Assembly: GCA_945867665.1 (NCBI GenBank)
Contig: CAMBIR010000012.1
Coordinates: 1 to 38,695 of the forward strand
DNA length: 38,695 bases
Reading direction: 5' to 3'
Source of the DNA: an uncultured Bacillota bacterium
GTDB lineage: Bacteria; Bacillota_I; Bacilli_A; RF39; UBA660
Shown one piece after another: positions 23,106-32,483 of this stretch. Below the pieces are notes generated by a model that had not been told where the DNA came from, searched no databases, and was given only the letters and a program-made list of their open reading frames with translations. The position numbers were made by a program, and so were the translations under genes. Position 1 is the stretch's first letter. Each line of letters starts with the position of its first letter.

Positions 23106-23546
23106 TTAATCATCGATGAATCCCATTTTTTTGAATGTTGTAATCACTTTTTCTGAAGATAGATCTCCTTCGATTCGATTTAAAACACTAATTTCTTTTC
23201 CTTTTTCAAAAAATAAAGTCATTGGAGTAGCCCCATCAAGATTAAATTTCTCTAAAAATTCTTTTTGAGTATCTTCAGTTTCCTCATCATAATCAATATA
23301 GTAAACATCAGTACCATATTCTTTGACAATTGCTTCAATTTTAGGTTTATAAGTCGCACAATGAGAACAAGTGCTTTTACTAACAACTAAGATAAACTTA
23401 TCCTTATTATCCACCTTTTTTATCACACCTTTATAATCGAGTTGAATAAAACTCCCTGGTTTAGGTGTATTAGCATAGTTTACTAATAATATAACAATAA
23501 TTGCAACAAATATAATTAGTGCAATATAAACAATTTTATTCTTCAT
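23106..23546 (-). CDS. Membrane-anchored thioredoxin-like protein
   Basis: This 146-residue protein has an N-terminal membrane anchor (residues 5-24) with no clear cleavage site. A thioredoxin fold follows: FILVVSKSTCSHCATYKP carries a CxxC active site (CSHC, ~60-63), VYYIDYDEE follows, and GATPMTLFF supplies the cis-Pro loop. It probably faces outside and handles thiol-disulfide exchange, or the binding of another factor, in secreted proteins. Several exported proteins here are Cys-rich. Ribosome site GAGGTGAAGG precedes the ATG. Divergent from prfB. Confidence 0.85.
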   Translation of the reverse strand: MKNKIVYIALIIFVAIIVILLVNYANTPKPGSFIQLDYKGVIKKVDNKDKFILVVSKSTCSHCATYKPKIEAIVKEYGTDVYYIDYDEETEDTQKEFLEKFNLDGATPMTLFFEKGKEISVLNRIEGDLSSEKVITTFKKMGFIDD

Positions 23547-23674
23547 CCTTCACCTCTATTCCACAAGATATATCATATCATTTTTTAATTTTTATTACAA
23601 TAAATAAACAAAAAATAATGCTTTCAATTTTTAATAATATCGGTTATAATAAAAATATAAAGGAAGTGACTAAC

Positions 23675-24764
23675 ATGGAAATTAAAGAATTAAAACAAGC
23701 TTATTTAGATTTAAAAAATGACTTAGATTCAATTAGGAGGTCTCTTTGACTACGACAGTAAAAGACAAAAGTTAGAAGAATACCAAGAAAAACAAAATGA
23801 AAGTTCTTTTTGGCAAGATAAAGATAATGCCAATAAAATTATTCAGAAAATTAATGAATTAAATACAACAGTGATTCCTATTCAACACTTAACTAAGAAA
23901 ATAGAAGACAACCTTACCACATTAGACTCACTATCAAAAGATACAGAAGATTTAAGTATTTTAATTGAAGAAGAATTAACAGAGGATACAAAGCAATTAG
24001 AAGATTTAAAATTACAAACCTATCTTTCGGGAGAGTATGATAAAAATAATTGTATTTTAGAGATTCACTCAGGAGCAGGAGGAACTGAGGCTTGTGATTG
24101 GGCAAATATGCTCCTTCGTATGTATCAAAGATATCTTTCAAAAAATCATTATAAAGTAGAAGAAGTGGATAGGCAATTAGGAGAAGAAGTAGGAATTAAA
24201 AGTGTTTGTTTAAAAGTAAGTGGCAAAAATGCTTATGGTTATTTAAAACATGAAAAAGGAATTCACCGATTAGTTAGAATTAGTCCTTTTGATGCTGGAA
24301 AAAGAAGACATACCTCCTTTGCAGCGGTAGAAGTTACACCAGAGATTGATAAATCAGTCGAAGTGGATATTCAAGATAAAGATTTAAAAATTGATATATA
24401 TAGAAGTAGTGGACCAGGAGGTCAAGGGGTCAATACAACGGATAGCGCAGTTCGGGTAACTCATTTGCCAACGGGAATTGTTGTGACTTGTCAAAATGAA
24501 CGGAGTCAAATTCAAAATAAAGAGCATTGTTTAGAAATTTTAAGAAGTAAATTATTAAAACTAGAATTAGACAAAAAGAATGAAACCATTAATAATATGA
24601 AACAGGGACAAAAAACAATTGCTTTTGGCTCTGGAAAAAGAAGCTATGTGATGTGTCCTTATACATTAGTAAAAGATAATGAAAGTGGCTACGAAACAAG
24701 CAATGTAGATAAAGTATTAGATGGGCAGTTGGATGAATTGATAAAATTTGGTTTAAAGGTGTGA
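23675..24764 (+). CDS. prfB: Peptide chain release factor 2 with programmed +1 frameshift
   Basis: The gene starts at ATG 23675 (AAGGAAGTGA upstream; TATAAT 23645-23650). 24 codons end at TGA 23747-23749; the reading then shifts +1 at CTT TGA C to continue GAC TAC GAC (DYDSKRQKLEEY) to TGA 24762-24764, a product of about 363 residues. Signals: AGGAGG at 23735-23740 three bases before CTT. RF2 marks: SPF stop-recognition tripeptide in RISPFDAG, GGQ in SSGPGGQGVNTTDSAVR. RF2 ends translation at UAA and UGA, and limiting RF2 increases the shift, an autoregulatory loop. Presence of this loop shows TGA is a stop here. Confidence 0.97.
23735..23750 (+). promoter_or_regulatory. prfB recoding site
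   Basis: Internal Shine-Dalgarno AGGAGG, three spacer bases, slippery CTT and TGAC. This is the standard autoregulatory element of RF2. Confidence 0.95.
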
Positions 24765-24768
24765 TAAA

Positions 24769-25659
24769 ATGTTTTTTAAAAGGAGAAGAAGAAAAAGGAT
24801 TAATGACATTTTGGAAAATATCGAAAAAAAAGATTTATTTAAACGTTATTTTTTACTTGCTTTGGGTTGTTTTATTGTTGCATTCGCGTTTAATGTTTTT
24901 TTTAAACAATATGAAATTGTTTGCTTTGGGGTATCTGGTTTATCTATTGTTGCAGAACATTTTGGAATTCCTAGTTTTTTATTTATTTTAATTTTTAATA
25001 TTATTTTACTAATCATTAGTTATTATACATTAGGATTTAAAAAGACTAGAAATGCAATTGTAGGTTCTTTAATTTTTCCCATCTTTGTTGCCTTAACAGA
25101 ACCTCTTGTTCCCTATATTCATTTTCAAGATGTTGAACTATTAGTAATTGCGATTTTTGGTGGCGTTTTATCGGGACTTGGTTATGGGTTAATTTATAAG
25201 ACAAATTTTAATACAGGAGGAACGGATATTATTTGCGAGATTGTTGCTAAATATACGAAAATTAGTATGGGAAAAGCCATGTGGGTATCTGATGGATTAG
25301 TGGTATTATCTGGCCTTTTTGTTTCTTCTTGGGAAGTAGTTTTATATGGATTTTTAGTTTTATATATCATTAGTTTTATGACAGATAGAGTAGTACTGGG
25401 TATTTCTCAGAGTAAAGCTTTTTATATTGTAACGAGAAATGAAGAAGAGGTTAGAAACTTTTTATTATCCATAACCGATGGTGGTGTAACTTTAGTGAAT
25501 GCAAGAGGGGGATATTCCAATGAAAAAGAGACACTTCTTTTAGGAGTTGTCCCAACAAGACAGTATTTTATTGTAAAAGAAGGACTAAGAGAAATTGATC
25601 CTAGCATTTTCTTTTTAGCCTGTGATGCTTACGAAGTTAGTTCGAGGAAGAATAAATAA
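24769..25659 (+). CDS. YitT-family membrane protein, copy 1
   Basis: This 296-residue protein has a basic N-terminus, about five to six helices (first ~29-47) and a C-terminal soluble DUF2179 domain (~225-290; AFYIVTRNEEEVRNFLL, GGVTLVNARGGYSNEKETLLL, VPTRQYFIVKE). Hallmarks of the family: TGGTDIICEIVAKY in the membrane part. YitT proteins are common in Firmicutes but their role is not settled. ATG 24769 lies 4 bases after prfB; its ribosome site AAGGTGTGAT overlaps the prfB end. The paralogue follows with a 1-base overlap. Confidence 0.9.
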   Translation: MFFKRRRRKRINDILENIEKKDLFKRYFLLALGCFIVAFAFNVFFKQYEIVCFGVSGLSIVAEHFGIPSFLFILIFNIILLIISYYTLGFKKTRNAIVGSLIFPIFVALTEPLVPYIHFQDVELLVIAIFGGVLSGLGYGLIYKTNFNTGGTDIICEIVAKYTKISMGKAMWVSDGLVVLSGLFVSSWEVVLYGFLVLYIISFMTDRVVLGISQSKAFYIVTRNEEEVRNFLLSITDGGVTLVNARGGYSNEKETLLLGVVPTRQYFIVKEGLREIDPSIFFLACDAYEVSSRKNK

Positions 25660-26537
25660 TGGAAAAAAGAGATGTAAGAATTGAAGAAGTTATTAATGCC
25701 CTAAACGCTAGGAATCGTAGCGAAAGAATTGCTATCTTTATTTGGGGAGTGTTAGTATATGCTATTTCTTTTAGTATTTTCTTTTCTCCTAAAAATATTG
25801 TAACCGGAGGCACGGTTGGTCTATCATTAATTGTGGATAAATTTTTAAAAATTGATACCAGTGTTTTTGTCTTTTTTGTCTCATTTACGCTTTTAGTGAT
25901 TGGTTATTTTCTTTTAGGAAAAAAGAATACCATTAAAACCATCTTTGGCGTTATTCTCTTACCTATTTTTTTAGAGTTTAGTAGCGTTTTTCAAGTCTTA
26001 TTCCATTTAGAGGCTTCATCATTATTTTTAACGATCTTTTTTGGAGGAATTATGATGGGACTTGGTAATGGAATGATTATTAGAAGTGGCTTTTCTGTAG
26101 GAGGATTTCAAACCATTTATCAAATTCTCTATAAGTATTTTGGCATTTCTATTGGTAAATCAACTTTGTGGGTAAACGGCGTTTTAATTTTTATAAGTGG
26201 TATGATTTTTGGCGTTTCTAATGCTCTATATGCCATTATTGGTCTATATATTTCTTCAGTAGTAACAGATAGAGTAATGTTAGAGTCATCCATTACCAAA
26301 ACTTTCTTTATTATTACCAATAAAGAAAAAGAAATTAGTCAATATATTGTCGAGAATTTAGGATATGGAATAACAGTAATGAATGCAGAAGGCGGTTATA
26401 GTGGAAAAAATAAAAAAATACTGATGTGCGCTATTCCTACAAGACATTATTATGAGCTAAAGGAGAGTATTCAAGAATTAGATGAAGAAGTATTCTTTCT
26501 AATTACGGATACTTATGAAATTTACGGTGGAGTGTAA
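25659..26537 (+). CDS. YitT-family membrane protein, copy 2
   Basis: This 292-residue paralogue of the upstream gene shares order and motifs: GGTVGLSLIVDKF, GGIMMGLGNGMIIRSGFS, GGFQTIYQILYKYFG, and a C-terminal DUF2179 domain (TFFIITNKEKEISQYIV, GITVMNAEGGYSGK, IPTRHYYELKE). The ATG shares its A with the TAA stop of copy 1, so translation is likely coupled. Two tandem copies suggest a heteromeric pair or simple redundancy. A -10 for ftsE follows. Confidence 0.9.
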   Translation: MEKRDVRIEEVINALNARNRSERIAIFIWGVLVYAISFSIFFSPKNIVTGGTVGLSLIVDKFLKIDTSVFVFFVSFTLLVIGYFLLGKKNTIKTIFGVILLPIFLEFSSVFQVLFHLEASSLFLTIFFGGIMMGLGNGMIIRSGFSVGGFQTIYQILYKYFGISIGKSTLWVNGVLIFISGMIFGVSNALYAIIGLYISSVVTDRVMLESSITKTFFIITNKEKEISQYIVENLGYGITVMNAEGGYSGKNKKILMCAIPTRHYYELKESIQELDEEVFFLITDTYEIYGGV

Positions 26538-26585
26538 AGAGAGAAATTATACTCAAAATACTGTAAAATCTAGAAAATAGTATGA

Positions 26586-26591
26586 TATAAT
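26586..26591 (+). promoter_or_regulatory. Probable -10 of ftsE
   Basis: TATAAT 24 bases before the ftsE start; the -35 region is poor. Confidence 0.45.
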
Positions 26592-26614
26592 AGGAAGAAG
26601 AAAAAGGTGATAAA

Positions 26615-27310
26615 ATGGAATTAATTAGAGTAGATAATGTACAAAAAACCTATAAAAATGGTGTTGTAGCATTATATGATTTTAATTTAAGTATTCAAAA
26701 AGGGGAATTTGTCTTTGTAATCGGTGCCTCTGGCTCAGGAAAATCTACTTTAATCAAAATGTTATATCGTGAGGAACGTCCAGATAAAGGTTCAATCTTT
26801 ATTGGAGGCATTAATGTCGCTAAATTAAAAAATAGAAAAGTATATATTTTAAGAAGAAAACTAGGAGTCGTGTTCCAAGATTTTAAATTACTTCCAAAGT
26901 TAACTGTTTTTGAAAATGTGGCTTTTGCTATGGAAGTATTTGGCTATGAAAAAAGCGAAATTCAAAAAAGAGTATTAGAAGTATTAGATTTAGTAGGCCT
27001 TAAAAATAAAGTAAGACAATATCCTGATCAATTATCAGGTGGAGAGCAACAAAGAGTAGTTATTGCAAGAGCAATTGTTAATCGCCCAAAATTATTAATC
27101 TGTGATGAACCAACGGGAAATTTAGACCCTGATACATCGATGGAAATTATGAGGGTACTAGAAAATATCAATAACTTAGGAACAACCATTATCATGGCAA
27201 CACATGATAGGGAAATCGTAAATAAAATGAAAAAAAGAGTAATTTTAATTGAAGATGGAAGATTAAAGAAAGATTATGAGAAAGGAACGTATTATAATGA
27301 GAGGTATTAG
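26615..27310 (+). CDS. ftsE: Cell-division ATP-binding protein FtsE
   Basis: This 231-residue ABC ATPase of the FtsEX complex links division to wall-hydrolase activation. Walker A GASGSGKSTLIK near residue 37, Q-loop VFQDFKLLP, signature LSGGEQQRV near 138, Walker B LLICDEPTGNLD near 160, switch His in ATHDREIV. MLYREERPDKG is typical of FtsE. Ribosome site AAAGGTGAT. The stop overlaps the ftsX start by 14 bases, so the subunits are coupled. Confidence 0.96.
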   Translation: MELIRVDNVQKTYKNGVVALYDFNLSIQKGEFVFVIGASGSGKSTLIKMLYREERPDKGSIFIGGINVAKLKNRKVYILRRKLGVVFQDFKLLPKLTVFENVAFAMEVFGYEKSEIQKRVLEVLDLVGLKNKVRQYPDQLSGGEQQRVVIARAIVNRPKLLICDEPTGNLDPDTSMEIMRVLENINNLGTTIIMATHDREIVNKMKKRVILIEDGRLKKDYEKGTYYNERY

Positions 27311-28199
27311 AACAATTCAAAGGTATATTAGAGATGCCTTTAAAAGTGTAATTAGAAATTTTTCTCTATCCTTAGCTTCTATTTCCTGTATAGCAATTAC
27401 CTTAGTTGTAGTCGCATTTTCTCTTGTAATCTCTTACAACGTAGAAAATTTTACAGAATCGATTCGAAAAGATGTAACGATGGTCATATTCTTAGACAAA
27501 ACAGCTGATAAATCAGATTATGCTAGAATAGAAAAAGCGATTCGTTCCACTGGAAACGTAGAAAAATTAACTTTTAAATCCAAACAAAAATCAGCCGAAG
27601 AAACGGCTAAAGGAAATGAAGTGTTTGAAGCAATTATCAGTGGTTGGACAGACGATACAAATCCTTTGTTAGATAGTTTTGAATTAAAAGTAAAAGATGT
27701 TGAACAAATTAAAGAAACAGCCAAGACAATTAAAAGTGTGGATAAAGTAAATACAGTAAGCTATGGGGAAGATATGGTTGACCAGTTAATTACTATCTTT
27801 GATGTTGTAAAAAAAGTATCTATTGGAGCAGTTATTGCCTTAATTGTTGTAACAGCCTTTCTAATTGCTAATACGATTAAGTTAGCGATTTATGCTAGAA
27901 AAAGAGAAATTGAAATTATGCGTCTAGTTGGTGCCTCTAATATTTCTATCAAAATTCCCTTTGTTATTGAAGGTTTATTTTTAGGACTTCTGGGCTCCAT
28001 TATTCCAATCATTATCACTATCTATGGCTATACATCACTTTATAATTTCTTCCATGGAAAATTGTTCTCCTCATCCCTTGCCAAATTAATTTCACCAACG
28101 CCATTTGTTTATTTAGCGTCCCTTCTTCTTATGATAATAGGAATATTAGTTGGAATGTTTGGCTCATGGAGGGCAGTAAAAAAATACTTAAAAATCTAA
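27297..28199 (+). CDS. ftsX: Cell-division permease FtsX
   Basis: This 300-residue protein has four helices (about 20-45, 173-195, 220-245 and 270-290) with a large outside loop between the first two. RREIEIMRLVGAS-type segment (here KREIEIMRLVGASN) is diagnostic. ATG 27297 is preferred to 27276, as AAAGGAA lies 9 bases before it. It partners FtsE and would activate peptidoglycan hydrolases outside; no such hydrolase adjoins it here. Confidence 0.95.
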   Translation: MRGIRTIQRYIRDAFKSVIRNFSLSLASISCIAITLVVVAFSLVISYNVENFTESIRKDVTMVIFLDKTADKSDYARIEKAIRSTGNVEKLTFKSKQKSAEETAKGNEVFEAIISGWTDDTNPLLDSFELKVKDVEQIKETAKTIKSVDKVNTVSYGEDMVDQLITIFDVVKKVSIGAVIALIVVTAFLIANTIKLAIYARKREIEIMRLVGASNISIKIPFVIEGLFLGLLGSIIPIIITIYGYTSLYNFFHGKLFSSSLAKLISPTPFVYLASLLLMIIGILVGMFGSWRAVKKYLKI

Positions 28200-28265
28200 T
28201 TTTGGTATGAGAAAATAGGAAAGTAAAAAATACTTAGAAATCTTATCTTTATTTTAAAAAAATCA

Positions 28266-28520
28266 TTATTTCATTTTATCTAAATAAATTTGATAATATT
28301 CTAAAATCTTTAAGTAAGTATCATGAGATACTTTCTTTTTTATTTCCTCTAATAATTCTTTTTCACATCCCATAAAAAAATCTTGATATCTATTTTTAAT
28401 ATAGAAATAAATAACATCTACCTCTTCATCAGTTAAGGGGATGTTTTGCTTTTTACTAAAATTTATAATATCATTTTTTTCTAATTTTCTAATATAATTT
28501 AAAATAAAAAAACGATTCAT
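28266..28520 (-). CDS. Small DUF2624-like protein
   Basis: About 84 residues from ATG 28520 (ATG at 28523 or 28526 are equally possible, a GTGGTGATGATGATG run). Charged and helical. The core NFSKKQNIPLTDEEVD and the following helices resemble Bacillus YqfT (DUF2624), a small cytoplasmic protein of unknown role. Convergent with ftsX and divergent from the PBP gene. Confidence 0.6.
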   Translation of the reverse strand: MNRFFILNYIRKLEKNDIINFSKKQNIPLTDEEVDVIYFYIKNRYQDFFMGCEKELLEEIKKKVSHDTYLKILEYYQIYLDKMK

Positions 28521-28636
28521 CATCATCACCACTTTATTATATGTAAATACTTAAAAAAAAGAATAGACTTCCATCTTTTTTTACAAAAAAAATAAATTTT
28601 TGTGCTATAATGTTGTTAATGTGAGGAGGAGAGAAA

Positions 28637-30877
28637 ATGGCAGAAAAAAAGAAAATCAAATTAAAAGGTTCTAGTTTTTTTGACAAGAATAAACCCATCA
28701 ATAAAATAAGAAAAACAAAATCATCTTCTCCTAAAGAAAATACTTTACATCATAAAAAGCCTCTAAATAAAATGAGTAAGACAAAGCAAGTGATTAGAAA
28801 AAATACAACTAGACCTTATAGCAATAAAGCACCAACTTCAGGAACAAGGTATTTACCAGATATTATTGAAAAGAGATATCTTTTCTTATTAGTCGTAATT
28901 GTTATTTTTTTTAGTGCGATTACAACAAGACTATTTCAACTTCAAGTTTTAGATACAGAGGATTATGAAGAAAAATTAGTTGCGGCAACAGAGAAGATTG
29001 TAGAAGGAGAATCGACTCCAAGAGGAAGAATTTATGATAGAAATTATAAATTATTAGTCGATAATGAAGCGGTAAAAACGATTTATTACAAAAAACAAAG
29101 CGGTATAACGACTGAGAAAGAATTAAAATTAGCAAAGACACTTGCAGAAAATATTGATGTTGATTATAGTAAATTAAGTGAGAAAATGTTAAAGACTTTT
29201 TGGTATAAAAATAATGAAAAGAAGGCCAAGGGGAAAATTACTAAACAAGAGCGAGAAAAATATACCCAAAGAAAGTTAAATGATGATGATTTAGAAAATT
29301 TAATTTATGAAAGAATTACTGAGGAAGAACTTTCTGTTTATAATGAACTTGACAAAAAAACAGCTTATATTTATTATTTGATGAATAAAGGCTATTCTTA
29401 TGCTGAAAAAGTCATTAAAAATTCTAGTGTAACCGATAGCGAGTATGCTTTTGTTAGTGAAAATATTGACACACTAAATGGTGTAAATACCAAATTAGAC
29501 TGGGAAAGAACGTATCCTTATGGAGATGTATTTAAATCGATTTTAGGAAATGTTTCTAGTTCAACGCAAGGCATTCCTTCTGAATTAGTGGAAGAATACT
29601 TAAAAGAAGGATATAGTATGAATGATAGAGTGGGGATTAGTTATTTAGAGTTTCAGTATGAAAAATACTTAAAAGGAACAAAAGCAAAATATAAAGTAAC
29701 TTCTGGAAATAATTATGAACTAGTTGAAACAGGTTCCAGGGGAAATGATATTGTCCTAACAATTGATATTGACCTTCAAAAATATTTAGAAGAGAAGTTA
29801 TCTGAAGAAGTATTAGCAACTAAAAATGAACCACATACTGCTTATTATGATCATAGTTTTGCTGTTGTTGCAAACCCTAAAACGGGAGAGATTTTAGCAA
29901 TGGCTGGAAAGCAAGTAAAAGAAGCAAATGGGACTTATAAAGTAACAGATTACACTCCAGGTGTCATTACAACTTCCGTAACCCCAGGTTCCATTGTTAA
30001 AGGTGCCTCTATGCTTGTTGGGTATAAATATGGTGCCATTAATATTGGTCAGTATCAAATGGATGAATGTATAAAAATAAAGGCAACCCCTGAAAAGTGT
30101 TCGTGGAGAACACTGGGATATATTAATGATATTAATGCCTTAGCGTATTCTTCTAATGTTTATCAGTATAAAATTGCTATCGCAATAGGAAATGGAACTT
30201 ATCGCTATGATCAGGCTCTAGCTTTAGATAAAAGTGCTTTTGATAAATATAGACAAATGTATTCTTCCTTTGGTCTTGGTGTTAAAACTGGAATTGATTT
30301 GCCATCTGAAGGACATGGCTATTCTGGAAAATCAACTATGCCAGGACATTTATTAGATTTTTCTATCGGACAGTATGATACCTATACGCCAATCCAGATT
30401 TCACAATATATTAATACTCTATCGAATGGAGGAACAAGACTTCAACCATATTTATTAAAAGAAGTTTATGAAACAACTAAGGATAATGCGGCGTCATTTG
30501 GAAAGAAAATATTTGAAAATAGTCCTAAAGAGTTAGGAAAGGTAGATGTTGAAGAAAAATATATCAATCGTGTAAAAGAAGGTTTTAGAGCAGTGGTTAG
30601 TTATGGTCTAGGAACCCAATATATGGGCTCGTACCAGTCTATTGGCGCTGGAAAAACCGGAACTAGTCAGAGTTTTATTGATACCAATAATGATGGAACG
30701 GTAGATACTGAAACCATCACAACAAGTTTTGTTGGCTATGCTCCTTATGATGATCCAAAGATGAGTATTGTGGTTATTAGCCCTGATGTTGCTGATGCAA
30801 CCGCGGATACAACTAGTGGAATTAATAAGCGCTTATCTTCAGAAATTGTCAATAAATACTTTGAAATTTACAAATAA
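28637..30877 (+). CDS. Class B penicillin-binding protein (PBP2/MrdA-like transpeptidase)
   Basis: This 746-residue enzyme has a basic, disordered N-terminus (1-75), one membrane helix (~80-98) and a pedestal domain with STPRGRIYDRNY (~131). Its transpeptidase domain shows SIVK (Ser452, Lys455), SSN (505-507) and KTG (673-675). It cross-links peptidoglycan outside the membrane during elongation or division. Its presence rules out a wall-less mollicute for this cell. PGSIVKGAS replaces the usual PGSTFK. Possible extended -10 TGCTATAAT at 28603-28611; ribosome site GAGGAGAGA. Confidence 0.92.
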   Translation: MAEKKKIKLKGSSFFDKNKPINKIRKTKSSSPKENTLHHKKPLNKMSKTKQVIRKNTTRPYSNKAPTSGTRYLPDIIEKRYLFLLVVIVIFFSAITTRLFQLQVLDTEDYEEKLVAATEKIVEGESTPRGRIYDRNYKLLVDNEAVKTIYYKKQSGITTEKELKLAKTLAENIDVDYSKLSEKMLKTFWYKNNEKKAKGKITKQEREKYTQRKLNDDDLENLIYERITEEELSVYNELDKKTAYIYYLMNKGYSYAEKVIKNSSVTDSEYAFVSENIDTLNGVNTKLDWERTYPYGDVFKSILGNVSSSTQGIPSELVEEYLKEGYSMNDRVGISYLEFQYEKYLKGTKAKYKVTSGNNYELVETGSRGNDIVLTIDIDLQKYLEEKLSEEVLATKNEPHTAYYDHSFAVVANPKTGEILAMAGKQVKEANGTYKVTDYTPGVITTSVTPGSIVKGASMLVGYKYGAINIGQYQMDECIKIKATPEKCSWRTLGYINDINALAYSSNVYQYKIAIAIGNGTYRYDQALALDKSAFDKYRQMYSSFGLGVKTGIDLPSEGHGYSGKSTMPGHLLDFSIGQYDTYTPIQISQYINTLSNGGTRLQPYLLKEVYETTKDNAASFGKKIFENSPKELGKVDVEEKYINRVKEGFRAVVSYGLGTQYMGSYQSIGAGKTGTSQSFIDTNNDGTVDTETITTSFVGYAPYDDPKMSIVVISPDVADATADTTSGINKRLSSEIVNKYFEIYK

Positions 30878-30888
30878 TGTGTTATAAT
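30861..30888 (+). promoter_or_regulatory. Promoter of rpmG-efp
   Basis: TTGAAA (30861-30866), a 16-base spacer and TATAAT (30883-30888) with an extended TG; the -35 lies inside the end of the PBP gene. Confidence 0.7.
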
Positions 30889-30917
30889 ACGTTCAGTGCT
30901 TTAAAAGGAGGTGCATT

Positions 30918-31088
30918 ATGGCTAAGAAAGAAAGTAGAACTTTAGTAACCTTAACATGTCAAGAATGTAAAAAAGTTACTTATAGAACTCCAAAAAATAG
31001 TGATAATACAAAAGAAAAATTAAGTTTAAATAAGTATTGCAACAATTGCCGTAGGGTATGTGAGTTTAAAGAAACAAAAACAAAATAA
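30918..31088 (+). CDS. rpmG: Ribosomal protein L33 (zinc-binding form)
   Basis: This 56-residue protein starts at ATG 30918 with AAAAGGAGG upstream: MAKKESRTLVTLTCQEC. CQEC and CNNC supply the four zinc ligands of the C+ type of L33. YRTPKNS and LNKYC are family marks. Too short for a usual ORF cut-off. It is followed by efp after 20 bases. Confidence 0.95.
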   Translation: MAKKESRTLVTLTCQECKKVTYRTPKNSDNTKEKLSLNKYCNNCRRVCEFKETKTK

Positions 31089-31108
31089 TGAGTGAGGGGA
31101 TTTAAGTT

Positions 31109-31666
31109 ATGATTAATGTAAATGATTTTAAGAATGGGGTAACCATTAGTTACGAAGGAAATATTTACCAAGTATTAGAGTCAGAACACGTAAAACCAGG
31201 AAAAGGAGCCGCTATTGTCAAAGCAAAATTAAAAAATCTAAGAACTGGTGCGATTGCAATGCAAACCTTTAATGCAGGTATTACCATTCCTAAGGCTCAC
31301 ATCAATAAACAACAAATGCAGTATTTGTATGCAACTGGAAACGTTTATAGTTTTATGAATATGGAAACATATGAACAAATTGAATTAGACGAAAGTCAGA
31401 TTAAAGACCAAGTTAAATTCTTAAAAGATGGTTTAAATGTTTATATTACTTTTTATGAAAACGAAATGTTAGGCTTAGAACTTCCAGAGAAAATTGATTA
31501 TAAAATTACATCTACTGAGCCAGCAATTAAAGGAAATACAGCAACTAATGCCACAAAGGATGCTATCATTGAGACTGGATTATTAGTACGTGTACCTTTA
31601 TTTATTGATGAAGGCGAAGAAATAATTGTATCCACAAAAGATGGAAAATATGTATCAAGAAAATAA
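31109..31666 (+). CDS. efp: Elongation factor P
   Basis: This 185-residue protein relieves ribosome stalling at polyproline. The N-terminal KOW-like domain has VLESEHVKPGKGAAIVKAKLKN in separate conserved parts: HVKPGKGAA carries the loop Lys that is modified in Bacilli. The two OB domains follow, with TGLLVRVPLFI near the end. Normal length. Ribosome site GAGGGGAT. A short AAGG/CCTT hairpin with T run overlaps the stop and may end transcription weakly. Confidence 0.97.
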   Translation: MINVNDFKNGVTISYEGNIYQVLESEHVKPGKGAAIVKAKLKNLRTGAIAMQTFNAGITIPKAHINKQQMQYLYATGNVYSFMNMETYEQIELDESQIKDQVKFLKDGLNVYITFYENEMLGLELPEKIDYKITSTEPAIKGNTATNATKDAIIETGLLVRVPLFIDEGEEIIVSTKDGKYVSRK

Positions 31667-31700
31667 GGAATTCCTTTTTTTCTTTACAGGAGAATAAAAT

Positions 31701-32201
31701 ATGAATATTGATTTAACAAAATTAATGACTAATATAGAAGATGAGACAGTTATCAATGAAAATTTTGAATTAGATGAGTCTTTCTTCAAAAATACGCCGA
31801 TTCGTGCATTAAAAAATACTTCATTTTCTGGTGGCGTCACAAAGTTATGCGATGGTAGTTATGAAATAGAAGGATGTATTAAAGGAATAATGATACTTCC
31901 AGATGATATTACCTTAGAAAATGTGGAATATCCATTTGAAAGTAGTATCAAAGAAAAATTTAGCGAGACGGGTACGGCGGAAGAAAATAATTTAAAAATA
32001 ATACAAAATAGACTTGATATTACTGATATTTTATGGCAGAATATATTAGTGGAAATTCCTTTGAAAGTAAAATCAAAAAAATCAGAGAATTTAACCTTAA
32101 AAGGAAATGGGTGGCGTCTTGTTACCGAAGAAGAATTAGCGCACGGTAATAATTCTCCACTTAGTGAGTTAAGTAAAATATTTGATTCAAGGAAGGAGTG
32201 A
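31701..32201 (+). CDS. yceD: YceD/DUF177-family protein
   Basis: This 166-residue acidic protein lies directly upstream of rpmF, the usual position of YceD (DUF177), which is linked to 23S rRNA handling in other bacteria. The C-terminal DPRWAAL-type motif of the family is replaced by a shorter form ending [13 protein letters not shown], matching the usual P(L/F)xxLxxLF pattern. CxxG Cys pairs are absent. Ribosome site AGGAGA. Its end is 4 bases from the L32 start, with AAGGAGTGAG as the site for rpmF. Confidence 0.85.
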   Translation: MNIDLTKLMTNIEDETVINENFELDESFFKNTPIRALKNTSFSGGVTKLCDGSYEIEGCIKGIMILPDDITLENVEYPFESSIKEKFSETGTAEENNLKIIQNRLDITDILWQNILVEIPLKVKSKKSENLTLKGNGWRLVTEEELAHGNNSPLSELSKIFDSRKE

Positions 32202-32205
32202 GAAC

Positions 32206-32379
32206 ATGGCAGTTCCATTTAGAAAAGTTAGTAAAACAAGAAGAGATATGAGAAGAACACATTATAAAGTAGTAGCAAATGGATTAGTAAAATGCTCAAA
32301 TTGCGGTGAAATGATTCGTCCACATAGAGTTTGTCCAAAATGCGGATTTTATAAAGGTGAGCAAGTAGTTTCAAAATAG
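32206..32379 (+). CDS. rpmF: Ribosomal protein L32 (zinc-binding form)
   Basis: This 57-residue protein starts [21 protein letters not shown] and CPKC with the MIRPHRVC and GFYKG segments are the standard L32 pattern. The open frame begins at 32182, but AAGGAG and family alignment fix the start at 32206. Cotranscribed with yceD. Confidence 0.97.
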   Translation: MAVPFRKVSKTRRDMRRTHYKVVANGLVKCSNCGEMIRPHRVCPKCGFYKGEQVVSK

Positions 32380-32405
32380 TCCTATCAGTTAGGGCTTTTT
32401 ATTTT
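32378..32405 (+). terminator. Terminator of yceD-rpmF
   Basis: AGTCCTA (32378-32384) pairs with TAGGGCT (32390-32396, one G:T), then TTTTATTTT. Confidence 0.8.
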
Positions 32406-32447
32406 GCCAAAAATCAAGTTAACTTTAAACTCTTCTTTCTCTTTTTT

Positions 32448-32456
32448 TGCTATACT
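32448..32456 (+). promoter_or_regulatory. Extended -10 promoter of tdk
   Basis: TGCTATACT, an extended -10 element 28 bases before ATG 32484. Confidence 0.55.
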
Positions 32457-32483
32457 AAGTAAAAATAGAAAGAGGGAATAGAA

